Source: Chitinophagales bacterium (GTDB lineage: Bacteria; Bacteroidota; Bacteroidia; Chitinophagales; UBA2359). Taken from it: a DNA stretch of 64,000 nucleotides. Under the pieces are notes generated by a model. That model was not told the origin of the DNA. It worked only from the letters and a program-made list of their open reading frames with translations, and ran no database searches. The stretch lies in NCBI GenBank assembly GCA_020628375.1, contig JAHDFD010000001.1, positions 81,332 to 145,331 of the forward strand, in the 5' to 3' direction. Made by a program: the position numbers and the translations under genes. The stretch's first letter is position 1. Every line of letters begins with the position of its first letter. Below are positions 55,076 to 63,580 of the stretch, piece by piece.

Positions 55076-58000
55076 ACTATAATATTTCTTTGTATGTTGA
55101 ACTTAATAATTACATTCCATTTGTCATCAGTATTCCCGTGTAAATCTATCGGAAATATTTCACCTCCTAATTTTTGAATGGCTTTGGTAATTAAAACACC
55201 ACCCAAGCCAGTACCTGCATTTTTTCCAGCCGTTTTATCAAGCGAAATATAGTCTTGAAATTTAAAATCTTTAGGAAATGGATTGCCATTATTCTTGTAG
55301 AAAATAGTTACTTCATCGCCTTCTTTCTTAATCTCAAATTCAACTTCTGGTTTGTCAATTCCTTGTTTTCCGTGTTTATGAAAATTACTATATAAGTTTT
55401 CGAGTATAGTAGAAAGGCAAAAGTCATTTATAGGTAATATTACCACATCTCCAACTACTTTTGTTTTCACTTCTCCTTTGTATTTAGATGCCGTATCTAC
55501 CAATGCTTTATTTAAGCCTTTTTTTGTTAGCTTTAAGTCATTATCCAACTTATACAAGTTTTGAATATTACTAACTATATTGCTTATATCTACTAAAAAA
55601 CCATTTACAATATCAAAATCCTGTCTTAAAGAATGTTGGGTGTTTACACCAGTTTTACTTTGCCAATTTAGCTGCTCATTGTTCGATAAAATATTCCTAT
55701 CAACAAAACCTTCCAATTGTTTTAGGCTGGTAGATGCAGGAATGTATTGATTGTTTACATAATGCCGTAACGCCTTAGAAATACTAATATTAATATCAGT
55801 GTTTTCTTTGTCTATCTCAATTGAGTCCTTTTTTTGATTTTTTACCAAGCATTGCTGCTGTTCTTCAATACTTGGAACTTGTATTCTGATTTCTTTAAAT
55901 TTAGATATAGGAATTCTTTTTTGAATAGTACCTCCACCAAAGGCATTAAATTGTTGCTGACTAAGTTCTTTTTTTAATTGTACAACAAAATATTCTGGGA
56001 TAATTTTTTCGGTATCTACTTCTAAAGCAAACAAATATTCTTTGATACTATAATTTGATTCGTCATCAATTTTTAAGACAGCAGAATTGGTTATATTTAG
56101 CTGAGATACTACAATAGAATTGTTTTTTAAAATTTCTGACTCACTAACTGGATAAAGCTGTTGATTAGCTATTCCTGTAATAAAATTAGTAGAGAGTGAT
56201 TTTAGAAACTTAGTATCAATTTGTTTAGCAGGAACGAAGTTTGCGTTTTTACTGGCTCTTTGTCTTTTGCCAATTTTTAGGGTTTTTGTTAGTTCTGATA
56301 TTGGTATATAAGCTGTGAGGTCAATATCTGGATTTTCTATTTCTTTTGTAATTAAATACCGCTTACTAAAAAGTTGATACTTGTTTTTTACCACTTCTTC
56401 TGTTGAAATGAAAACACAATTTTCAGAGCTTATATCACCCGTTTTATGGGTTTCTATAACTTTCTTTAATTCTATCAAAAAGCCTGTTAATTTTTCGTCA
56501 TAATATTTTGACTTCAATTTATAACTGGTAAGGTCTGCAAATAGAATTTTATCTGTGTTTGCTCTATTTTTATTCAAAACAATTAGAGAAGTATTCACAC
56601 TAGCATAATCATAAATCTGTGGTAAATTAATAACTGCATCTAAAGCATTATTATCTATAATTTTTTTTCTTAATTCTAAGGTGTTTTTATGTTGACTATT
56701 AAGCACTCCTGTTGGTACTATTACATAACCAATACCATCATTTGATAACGAATTATATACTTTATTTAAAAAATTTATAGAAATATCTTTAAAAAGACGT
56801 TTAGGGTCATTAGTTCCAAATGGTGGTTCACAAATTATTAAATCATACTCTTCAACAAAATAATTCATTCCCATAAAACTATCACTCAAAGATGTGAGAG
56901 CTGAATCTGTATTTTGCAAATTCTTAATATCAATATCATTCAATATAAAATTAATTCCAGCCAAGCAATATGCGTCTTGGTTCACTTCTGAAGCATACAC
57001 CTCTAAATTTGGTATGTTTAGCTTATTAAAACACGAAACAATAGTTCCAGCAGTTCCAATTGTAGGGTCATATATTGATTTGTATTCTCTTTCAGTATTA
57101 ATAAGTTCAGTAATAATGTAATCAAAGAGTGGATTATTCATATATCCGTTTTTGATTGACAGTATTTTATTTAACGATTCGGAATAATATGCTTGTAGAA
57201 ACTGAAGTGTTTGCTCTGAATTCGTTTTATACGCTTCAATAAGCTCATTACTTAATTCATTTATGAATCCTGATGCGTAATCACCTAAAAATAATTTAGA
57301 ATAATCATACTTAGAAAATATAGATTTAAAAAAAGTAATCTTGTATTTAGCATTAAGCTCACTCAATACACTATCTAACTCTTTTAGATGTGCTTGATGT
57401 ACGATTTCATTAGAACTTTCATCAATTAGATCTAAATTATTTAAGAGTTCATCTGAGAGATGATTATATATATCTATTTCTGATAATTGACTTCCATCCT
57501 TTAATGTTTCAATATTCAAAGCAACGACTGACCAAACAAATAAAAAAGCAGATTTTAAATCGAAGGAATTTTCGTTATTAAATCTTTTTAAATAATAATT
57601 CAAACTATTTTCTAAAGCTAACAGAGGAGGAGTTTCTTCATCATTTTCTAAAATCTCAAGCAGTTCTTTCTCAATTGTTTTAATGCTTTTAGTTTGATAG
57701 TGGCTCCAATCAATTTTTAGTTTTTCCTTGGAAAAGTAAATTGATTGAAAGATTGAAGAAAGGTCAGCATTGTAATCTTCTTTTATTCGATTTATTATTT
57801 CTCGTGCATAATATTTATTCCCATTACTAAAGTTATGTAAGTAAATCGCATTTTCACTCGAGCCAGTATCTAAAATTTCAAATGGCACATCAATTAGCTG
57901 TTTTGGATTATCAGCAGAGAAATTTTCAGACAGCCTAATTTTTAGGCCTTTGTTGTATTTAGAGAGCCCTTCAATAATGGTGTCTTTTTCTACAATTGTA

Positions 58001-58116
58001 TCAATTATCAGTTTCTTTGGGTTAATCAAGATTAAACAAGTTTTGATTTTAAATATGTCCCTTATTTCAAAAGACAATGCAAACATAAAACGGAGGTGTG
58101 CAGTAATTTCGCACAA
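55072..58116 (-). CDS. Methylase-specificity-histidine kinase fusion protein
   Basis: 1,014 residues. Residues 320-520 have an N6-adenine methylase fold like HsdM: motif I YDPTIGTAGTI (349-359) and motif IV ICEPPFGTND (428-437), with Glu in place of the usual Asn/Asp of NPPY. Residues 600-760 look like an HsdS half: a target-domain-like region ending in RIPISKFKEIRIQVPSIEEQ. Residues 775-1010 look like a histidine kinase core: possible phosphoacceptor helix ALRHYVNNQYIPASTSLKQL (His785), N box ENLYSNFHKHG (Asn907, Asn911), G1 NNGNPFP and G2 GTGLGGVLI. The frame opens with TTG at 58116; Met11 (ATG 58086) is the likelier start. DNA sensing plus phosphotransfer is inferred. Confidence 0.8.
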   Translation of the reverse strand: MCEITAHLRFMFALSFEIRDIFKIKTCLILINPKKLIIDTIVEKDTIIEGLSKYNKGLKIRLSENFSADNPKQLIDVPFEILDTGSSENAIYLHNFSNGNKYYAREIINRIKEDYNADLSSIFQSIYFSKEKLKIDWSHYQTKSIKTIEKELLEILENDEETPPLLALENSLNYYLKRFNNENSFDLKSAFLFVWSVVALNIETLKDGSQLSEIDIYNHLSDELLNNLDLIDESSNEIVHQAHLKELDSVLSELNAKYKITFFKSIFSKYDYSKLFLGDYASGFINELSNELIEAYKTNSEQTLQFLQAYYSESLNKILSIKNGYMNNPLFDYIITELINTEREYKSIYDPTIGTAGTIVSCFNKLNIPNLEVYASEVNQDAYCLAGINFILNDIDIKNLQNTDSALTSLSDSFMGMNYFVEEYDLIICEPPFGTNDPKRLFKDISINFLNKVYNSLSNDGIGYVIVPTGVLNSQHKNTLELRKKIIDNNALDAVINLPQIYDYASVNTSLIVLNKNRANTDKILFADLTSYKLKSKYYDEKLTGFLIELKKVIETHKTGDISSENCVFISTEEVVKNKYQLFSKRYLITKEIENPDIDLTAYIPISELTKTLKIGKRQRASKNANFVPAKQIDTKFLKSLSTNFITGIANQQLYPVSESEILKNNSIVVSQLNITNSAVLKIDDESNYSIKEYLFALEVDTEKIIPEYFVVQLKKELSQQQFNAFGGGTIQKRIPISKFKEIRIQVPSIEEQQQCLVKNQKKDSIEIDKENTDINISISKALRHYVNNQYIPASTSLKQLEGFVDRNILSNNEQLNWQSKTGVNTQHSLRQDFDIVNGFLVDISNIVSNIQNLYKLDNDLKLTKKGLNKALVDTASKYKGEVKTKVVGDVVILPINDFCLSTILENLYSNFHKHGKQGIDKPEVEFEIKKEGDEVTIFYKNNGNPFPKDFKFQDYISLDKTAGKNAGTGLGGVLITKAIQKLGGEIFPIDLHGNTDDKWNVIIKFNIQRNIIV

Positions 58117-58129
58117 TCAAGTTTTTTCT

Positions 58130-58378
58130 ATGGATTTTAATGTATTAGTTCGGTACAAAGTATTAGATACCTGTTTTAGAGATAGCACAAGATACTACGA
58201 TATAAATGATTTAATAGAAGCAGTAAATATTGCTTTAGATAGAATTAATGATTTCAAACTGTTTTATTCTGAAGATTTTATCGAATGTGGCTTCAACCTG
58301 AATGAATATTTTGATGATGTAATAGGCATTTCTGTTCCGAGTAATAAACGAGTAGAAACTATCAAACGCTTGTTTTAA
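58130..58378 (+). pseudogene. Truncated WYL-type regulator (N-terminal HTH part only)
   Basis: From ATG 58130 the 82-residue product (NVLVRYKVLDTCFRDSTRYY then DINDLIEAVNIALDR) matches the start of Bacteroidota WYL-domain transcription regulators, whose N-terminal HTH begins RYK-LD-CF-N. The WYL domain and most of the usual 300 residues are missing. The gene is divergent from the methylase-kinase gene with only 13-43 bp between starts, the normal place for its regulator. A longer open frame upstream (from 57950) is antisense to the fusion gene and not credible. Either a remnant or a minimal DNA-binding protein. Confidence 0.6.
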
Positions 58379-58453
58379 TTCGGAGATAAACACATATTAT
58401 AACAACTAAGATCCCCAACACTGGTTGGAGAAATCCTCTACCTTTACCTAACA

Positions 58454-58600
58454 ATGCAACTCAACCCTAATACATACAATACCCTATTCGATAAACTAAG
58501 CCAACTAATAGAGCAAAGCCGAGCCGAAGCCTACTAACAAGTAAATACTATTTTACTCAAAACCTATTGGCAAATCGAAGAATACATACCTTTGTAAATA
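58454..58600 (+). pseudogene. DUF1016-like N-terminal remnant with in-frame stop
   Basis: Starting at ATG 58454 the frame reads LFDKLSQLIEQSRAEAY, stops (TAA at 58535), then continues in the same frame as QVNTILLKTYWQIEEYIPL to 58600. This is the conserved N-terminus of a second DUF1016/YhcG subfamily. One stop codon and loss of the rest mark it as debris. Confidence 0.6.
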
Positions 58601-58602
58601 CA

Positions 58603-58989
58603 ATGCAAGTATCTGAAAATAACCAACAGCTATTCCAACAAATAGCCGAAGTAATACAAAGTGCCAAAAGCAAAACAGCAAAAGCCATTAATTCAGCAAT
58701 GGTGGAGGCGTATTGGCACATTGGAAAAATTATAGTTGAAGACGAACAACAGGGCAACCAAGCCGACTACGGTAAAGAGATTTTAAAGGGCTTGTCTAAA
58801 CAACTTACTGAAAACTATGGTGGAGGCTTCCGACTTAGAAATTTATACTATATGCGTTCATTCTATCAGAGTTTCCCAATATTGCACACAGTGCGTGCAG
58901 AATTGAGTTGGACACATTACAGGCTACTATTAAAGGTAGAAAAAGACAATGCCAGAAGCTTTTATTTAGAAGAAAAAATAAAAGATTAA
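58603..58989 (+). pseudogene. Truncated DUF1016 gene, inverted paralogue of the one at 33267
   Basis: Starting at ATG 58603 (MQVSENNQQLFQQIAEVIQ) the product is very close to the first 130 residues of the intact DUF1016 protein at 33267-34280, including AINSAMVEAYWHIGKIIVED and LSWTHYRLLLKVEK. It stops at KIKD, before the nuclease domain. It is oriented opposite to the intact copy. A few upstream codons are open but precede the family start. Confidence 0.75.
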
Positions 58990-59217
58990 GCCTTACCGAA
59001 ATTTGTCAAGCTCTAAAACTTATTTCTGACTAAAAAAGGAAACATTACCCTAATAGAAACCTTTGGAGAAATAGCAGGTAATCAACCCAATACAGCGCAC
59101 CTATTTTAGTTTATGCTGATCTAATAGATAGTAGTAATCCACGTTATACCGAAACAGCTAAAGAGCTGTATGACAAAACTATTATAGCCTATCTTTGAAC
59201 AACGAAATTTTATAGCT
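58990..59217 (+). pseudogene. Short coding remnants between the DUF1016 fragment and the DUF6169 gene
   Basis: No intact gene. One frame reads LIETFGEIAGNQPNTA and, after a shift, LVYADLIDSSNPRYTETAKE before a stop at about 59198. It looks like the tail of a larger protein, perhaps an AbiEi-type antitoxin, whose C-terminus has a similar YADL...N..ETAK segment, but this match is weak. Confidence 0.4.
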
Positions 59218-59394
59218 ATGACACTCAATAGAAAAAAAGTAGATAGAGAAAAGCTAAAAAAAGCATATAAGGCACACATCGCCAAAAACGAAGCCTTTTT
59301 AAAAGAAGTAGCCGAAGGTGCAGATTTTTATGAAACAGCAGAAAAATATGGAAAAAAATTTGTTGCCCCCTTACCAACACCAACTAAAAATTAA
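59218..59394 (+). CDS. Small protein upstream of DUF6169 gene
   Basis: A 58-residue frame from ATG 59218: MTLNRKKVDREKLKKAYKAH then IAKNEAFLKEVAEGADFYET and a basic tail with a Pro/Thr-rich end. Charged, helical, no known family. It overlaps the DUF6169 start by 47 bp in another frame, an arrangement typical of coupled small gene pairs. It could be an antitoxin-like partner; this is only inferred from the arrangement. Confidence 0.5.
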   Translation: MTLNRKKVDREKLKKAYKAHIAKNEAFLKEVAEGADFYETAEKYGKKFVAPLPTPTKN

Positions 59395-59857
59395 AGACAC
59401 CTATACCTTCATTACCGATAGTAATGTAGAATATGTTGTTTATTTTGAAAGTGAAATACAAGATTTTTTAAAAGTAGATTATCCCGAACTATCTAGTAAG
59501 TTTTTTGAATTTGGTTTTATGCCAATAAGTGTAAAGGTTTCAGAAGTTAGCCAATATCCACCAGATGAAAGAATACTTATAACGGTGGTTAATATTTTAA
59601 AAGAATACTTTGCACATAACGAGAACGCCATAATTTACAACTGCCTAACTATTGATGGTAAACAGAAAGCACGAGCCAGATATTTTGAAGCTATCTTTCA
59701 AAGAGCCAAGCAAAATGAAATCTTAAAGTTTGATAGTATAATAGACGCTGAAAATGATATTCAATACTTTCAAAGTTTATTGATTAAAAATAATAATCCA
59801 GATTTAGAGACTATGGTACAAGCGTTTTATAGAATAGCCTTTTTATTAGGAGAATAA
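59348..59857 (+). CDS. DUF6169 family protein
   Basis: About 169 residues from ATG 59348. The pattern KIKDTYTFITDSNVEYVVYF, FLKVDYPELSSKFFEFGFMP, DERILITVVNILKEYF and AIIYNCLTIDGKQKARARYF agrees with DUF6169, a Bacteroidota family found in mobile regions and of unknown function. An upstream Met at 59318 is possible but overlaps the small gene more deeply and adds nothing family-like. It is the last gene before the right end of the island. Confidence 0.65.
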   Translation: MEKNLLPPYQHQLKIKDTYTFITDSNVEYVVYFESEIQDFLKVDYPELSSKFFEFGFMPISVKVSEVSQYPPDERILITVVNILKEYFAHNENAIIYNCLTIDGKQKARARYFEAIFQRAKQNEILKFDSIIDAENDIQYFQSLLIKNNNPDLETMVQAFYRIAFLLGE

Positions 59858-59877
59858 GTATAAAAAAACAGCAAAAA

Positions 59878-59961
59878 CGTTACCCCATACGTTACCCATC
59901 AAGAATAAAGACACATAAACTATTGACAATCAACACTTAAATCAAGTCATAGTGGGACCAC
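59878..59961. repeat. Right island end: paired motifs and degenerate att
   Basis: AGTCATAGTGGGACCAC (59945-59961) matches the tRNA 3' end AGTCCTAGTGGGACCAC at all but one base. About 45 bp to its left, CGTTACCC occurs twice (59879-59886 and 59891-59898), a spacing like that of the TTGCCCAC pairs at the other att sites. This looks like the original 3' end of the tRNA gene, displaced by tandem insertions. Confidence 0.65.
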
Positions 59962-59970
59962 AAATACGAA

Positions 59971-59998
59971 AAAGCCTGACAATTTTGTCGGGCTTTTT
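59971..59998. terminator. Terminator after the right island end
   Basis: AAAGCCTGAC (59971-59980) pairs with GTCGGGCTTT (59987-59996), one mismatch, with an A run before and a T run after. It sits where the terminator of the uninterrupted tRNA gene would be expected. Confidence 0.75.
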
Positions 59999-60079
59999 AA
60001 GTTCTGTTATTCCTTCACTCCCAAACAATAATACCTCAATTTATTTTACTTTTATTACTTGTTTTATCCATATTGAATT

Positions 60080-60940
60080 ATGCAAGTAAACGATACTAAA
60101 GAAGACATAAAAACGGCTGTATTATACATGATACTCTCAGCTATTAGCTTTTCTTTGCTTAACTCCATCATCAGAGCATTTGAACATTTGCCTACCTTTG
60201 AACTTGTATTTTTTCGTTCTATTGGCTCTGTAATTTTAGGTATTATTTTCCTTAAAAGTCAAGGCATATCCCTTTGGGGGAATAATAAAAAGCTGCTCAT
60301 TTTCAGGGGTATTGTTGGAGTTACTTCTATGGCATTGTTTTATAAAGCTATTCAAATGATGCCAATGGCTTCAGCGGTTTCATTGCGCTATTTGTCTCCT
60401 TTTTTTGCAGCGATTCTCGCAATTATTTTCTTGGGTGAAAAAATGAAAAAAATCCAATGGCTTTTCTTTGCTACCGCCTTTATTGGTGTGGTTATGTTAA
60501 AAGGCTTCGACACCCGTATATCTATTCCTGCGCTTTTGTGCATTCTTGCATCGGCAATTGTAAGTGGAATGGTTTACGTGGTAATTCGGAAAATCGGGAA
60601 ATCGGAACACCCAGTTGTAATCGTTAACTACTTTTTAATGGTTGCTACTTTAATAGGTGCTGTTTTTTCCTATTTTAACTGGATTCGTCCACAAGGTTAT
60701 ACCGAATGGGGCATGTTGTTAAGTATGGGACTATTTGGTTTTATAGCTCAATACTTCATGACCAAAGCATTTCAGATAGCTGAAGCCAATATTATTTCTC
60801 CTTTTAAATATGCCGAAGTTGTATTCACGCTTATAGCTGGATTCATATTTTTTGGTGAGTATCAAAGCTGGATAGCTTTATTGGCAATGATAATCATTTG
60901 TGTTTCGTTGGTTGCGAACGTTTGGGTGAAAGCGAGATAA
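60080..60940 (+). CDS. EamA/DMT-family transporter
   Basis: 286 residues with about ten transmembrane helices in two EamA repeats (about 10-140 and 150-285). Typical signatures: FELVFFRSIGSVILG, MPMASAVSLRYLSPFFAAIL and ILGEKM-like FLGEKMKKIQW in the first half, ANIISPFKYAEVVFTLIAGF and FFGEYQSW in the second. Drug/metabolite exporter family; substrate unknown. It is the first gene after the island and is convergent with the graspetide cluster. Confidence 0.85.
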   Translation: MQVNDTKEDIKTAVLYMILSAISFSLLNSIIRAFEHLPTFELVFFRSIGSVILGIIFLKSQGISLWGNNKKLLIFRGIVGVTSMALFYKAIQMMPMASAVSLRYLSPFFAAILAIIFLGEKMKKIQWLFFATAFIGVVMLKGFDTRISIPALLCILASAIVSGMVYVVIRKIGKSEHPVVIVNYFLMVATLIGAVFSYFNWIRPQGYTEWGMLLSMGLFGFIAQYFMTKAFQIAEANIISPFKYAEVVFTLIAGFIFFGEYQSWIALLAMIIICVSLVANVWVKAR

Positions 60941-60950
60941 ACTTCACTTA

Positions 60951-61976
60951 TTACGATTGATTTTCGTAAAACTCAGCAACTGATTGTTTAAAAGTGCTTT
61001 CAGTCCAATCTTCCCATTTCCCTGAATATGGATCATAACCACATTTTAATGGTTTACTATAGATATTTTCAGGTTCTTCTAAAAATGCCCGACAATCAGA
61101 ACAGATATATCTGAACTCACAATCTTTACAAGTATCTATTTGATCTTTATGAATATTTCCCACCTCTAAAAATTCATTATTACTGATAAGATCATTTAAT
61201 TTGTAATCTTTTACATTTCTAAAGCCTTTCTGCATTGATGGACAGTTTTTAATGTTTCCGAACTCATCTATGAACACTTTCTTATACAGGCACGAATTCT
61301 TTTTAAGGGACATATCAAATTGAGCTGCGTTCATTGTAAAATAATTTTCATCTATAATCCCACAATGACTTTGGTCAAGATTGTTAATGTTAAAGATGAT
61401 ACAACGAAAATCTGTATTATAAACTTCATTTGAAGGAGCATTATAAAATTCAATTTTCCAGATTCTTTTTTCATGATTGAAAAGGTCAATCATATTTTCA
61501 TAGTTAGCTGTATAAGGTAAAACCAATTGAATACTTTCCAGAAAGTTCTCTTTTAAGTATGATAATATTATTTCTATCTCTCCCTTAGTTGAAGGTTCAA
61601 CAAACCTTATAATCAGATGTGCAGTTGAGATACTTTTGAGTAAGTTAATATGAAAACTCTCTATTGATGCAATATCAATAATTGCATCAATAAAATGAAA
61701 AGGCATTTCTACTTCTGCTTCTACATCAAGAAAATTATATCCTTTGTAATCACTATGGAAATATCCAATATTGCTTGAATCCTGTAAATCCAGTAACTCA
61801 GATTTAATATCTTCTTTAAGTAAATCCAAATTAAAAGAATGGTGCTTTTCTGAGTAAGATTGTATTATATTTTCCTTCAAAAATCGATAATAAGATTGGG
61901 ATTTAAAATCTATGATAATAGCATACATAAACCCAAACACAACTTTCACAGACTTAGCTAAAACAAGGTAATTCAT
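60951..61976 (-). CDS. SPASM-domain peptide maturase of a grasp-with-spasm system
   Basis: 341 residues. The C-terminal third has the cysteine set of the SPASM iron-sulfur domain: NSCLYKKVFIDEFGNIKNCP, then DTCKDCEFRYICSDCRAF and KCGYDPYSGKW. There is no radical-SAM CxxxCxxC in the N-terminal part, which is what is known for the SPASM partner in grasp-with-spasm clusters. Its role in maturation of the peptide is not well defined. It ends the cluster, 100 bp after the ATP-grasp gene on the same strand. Confidence 0.85.
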   Translation of the reverse strand: MNYLVLAKSVKVVFGFMYAIIIDFKSQSYYRFLKENIIQSYSEKHHSFNLDLLKEDIKSELLDLQDSSNIGYFHSDYKGYNFLDVEAEVEMPFHFIDAIIDIASIESFHINLLKSISTAHLIIRFVEPSTKGEIEIILSYLKENFLESIQLVLPYTANYENMIDLFNHEKRIWKIEFYNAPSNEVYNTDFRCIIFNINNLDQSHCGIIDENYFTMNAAQFDMSLKKNSCLYKKVFIDEFGNIKNCPSMQKGFRNVKDYKLNDLISNNEFLEVGNIHKDQIDTCKDCEFRYICSDCRAFLEEPENIYSKPLKCGYDPYSGKWEDWTESTFKQSVAEFYENQS

Positions 61977-62076
61977 TAGAATTTTTTAAAATTGATGGTT
62001 TTCAGAACAGGTCGTTGAGGAACTAATAATTTCTTAGTAATTGTTTGATGGTTATCTGAAGAATAAGCCGAAACTT

Positions 62077-62985
62077 TTATAGTACGACCATTTTTTTGTT
62101 CTGATTTACTTTTATCTTCTCGCATAATAATTGGGCTATAAGTTTTGAAATTTGATTATTGTAAGCGAAGTCAACATTATCGAAAATTCCTTGGGGATTA
62201 ATATCTATTACTCTGAAATTCATTTCCGTGTCTATAAGAATATCCATAGTGGCAAAATCCAATTTTAGTTTATCCAAAACAACTTTGATTTGCTTTTGTA
62301 CTTTTTCAGGAAGTCTATATTTCTGAACTCTGATAGACATATCAGTTCTTGCATCTATAATACCATTAGGAGCTTTGATCTTAAGAATACTATAAAATAC
62401 ACCTTTGATATAAACACTTCTAACTTCAAAAGAATTTTGAATCAACTGTTGGTATAAATTAAATTCACACAAATCATCATTCATACTGAATTTTTTCTGA
62501 AACCTTTTTTTGTTAAGCTCTGAGACCTTAACAAAATCTCCTACCGATTTGGTGATATAATCTTTCTCCCATGATTCATTTCTTTGATTGGTAATAAATG
62601 AATTGGACGAAATACGAAAAACATCACAAATCGTTTTTTCGATATACGCTCTGTTGCTATTTCTGAAAATAGCTGGTGAACCTATAAAATTTCGTTTATT
62701 TTTTGATGAAAAGAAAAAAGCATCAATTATATGATTAAGATCTAATAAGTCTTCAAAATCATAAATTGCAGATTTTAAAGCAAGTGTTGGTTTTCTAAAC
62801 CATATCTTTTGAACTTCAATGTCGTTAACAAAAAGCTTATTACGCTCAATATTGAAGTAAATAGACAATTCTTCTACTGCATCACAATTCAAACGATAGA
62901 ACAAATTATCTTTCCGAAAATGCTTTATCCAATTGATTACTTTACAGCTCGACTCATCGTATTGCCTGGTAATGATGAGAATCAT
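62077..62985 (-). CDS. ATP-grasp peptide ligase of a grasp-with-spasm (graspetide) system
   Basis: 302 residues of the RimK/MvdC-like ATP-grasp fold that forms ester or amide cross-links between side chains of the precursor. Visible: IQKIWFRKPTLA near residue 60, a central KSVGDFVKVSELNKKRFQKK lysine segment, ARTDMSIRVQKYRLP, and the metal-binding DLKLDFATMDILID-type segment LKLDFATMDILI with RVIDINPQGIFDNVD near the end. Its start overlaps the thioredoxin-like gene by 4 bp. High confidence from the fold plus neighbours. Confidence 0.88.
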   Translation of the reverse strand: MILIITRQYDESSCKVINWIKHFRKDNLFYRLNCDAVEELSIYFNIERNKLFVNDIEVQKIWFRKPTLALKSAIYDFEDLLDLNHIIDAFFFSSKNKRNFIGSPAIFRNSNRAYIEKTICDVFRISSNSFITNQRNESWEKDYITKSVGDFVKVSELNKKRFQKKFSMNDDLCEFNLYQQLIQNSFEVRSVYIKGVFYSILKIKAPNGIIDARTDMSIRVQKYRLPEKVQKQIKVVLDKLKLDFATMDILIDTEMNFRVIDINPQGIFDNVDFAYNNQISKLIAQLLCEKIKVNQNKKMVVL

Positions 62986-63563
62986 TTATTTCTTCTGAGA
63001 TTTTTATCTAAAAACTTAGCAACTCTTTCATACTTTTCTTCTTTCACGATTCCACCCGAAACAGCAAGTACCACAACACCTTCAGCGTTCAACAAAAGCG
63101 TAAGTGGATAACCAGCAGGGTTTTCATCTATATCTTCCCTGAAATAGAATGGGACTTTAATCCAATCATATTCTTCTAAACCATATTTCATGAATACCTC
63201 ACTTTCGTCTCTGCTCAATGAAACAATAGGAAGTTCGGGGTAGTTATCCGATAACTTTTTAAGGAAAGGTTTTTCTACCAGACATCTTTCACAAGTTTCA
63301 AACCAATAATTAAGTAAATAATAGCTTTCAAAATCATCGGAACAATATTCGTTACAATCAACGTCTTCTACACAAAAATCTGTAAACTGAAAATTATGCA
63401 GACATTCATCTCTCATCTTATAGACATCAATATTATGTAAATTACCAAAATGTTCTTTGAAACAGGCATGTACTTTCTTTACAAGTCTTCCATTTCTATC
63501 GATAGGTTGTGCAATACAATAAGTAGAAAGAAATAATATTATAAAAAAGGAAAATAACTTCAT
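62982..63563 (-). CDS. Exported thioredoxin-like protein of the graspetide cluster
   Basis: About 193 residues from the ATG at 63563 (MKLFSFFIILFLSTYCIAQ, a signal peptide); the in-frame ATG at 63584 lies inside a terminator hairpin and is less likely. The redox motif CERC (WFETCERCLVEKPFL) and SLSRDES, VPFYF and YPLTLLL follow the TlpA/thioredoxin fold in the periplasm. The segment before it carries five extra cysteines (CFKEHF, CLHNF, CVEDVDCNEYC). It is placed between precursor and ligase genes and overlaps the ligase start. It may handle disulfides of the exported peptide, which has one Cys. Confidence 0.75.
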   Translation of the reverse strand: MKLFSFFIILFLSTYCIAQPIDRNGRLVKKVHACFKEHFGNLHNIDVYKMRDECLHNFQFTDFCVEDVDCNEYCSDDFESYYLLNYWFETCERCLVEKPFLKKLSDNYPELPIVSLSRDESEVFMKYGLEEYDWIKVPFYFREDIDENPAGYPLTLLLNAEGVVVLAVSGGIVKEEKYERVAKFLDKNLRRNK

Positions 63564-63580
63564 AGATTTATGATTAAAAA

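Larger units (their letters stand above)
44645..59961. mobile_element. Island segment B (restriction and signalling genes), integrase-less
   Basis: Runs from the central att repeat to a degenerate tRNA 3' end at 59944-59961. It carries a type I restriction operon, a methylase-kinase/receiver pair, a GNAT/HTH pair and, at the right, decayed genes. No integrase is left. Together with element A it forms a tandem array of about 26.9 kb behind the tRNA gene. Confidence 0.65.

Noticed and set aside
58116-58116. TTG start for the fusion protein taken as certain
   Set aside because: ATG 58086 is equally in frame and more usual; the ten residues in between have no family support.
57950-58129. Upstream extension of the truncated WYL regulator
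   Set aside because: Antisense to the start of the methylase-kinase gene; the family N-terminus begins at ATG 58130.
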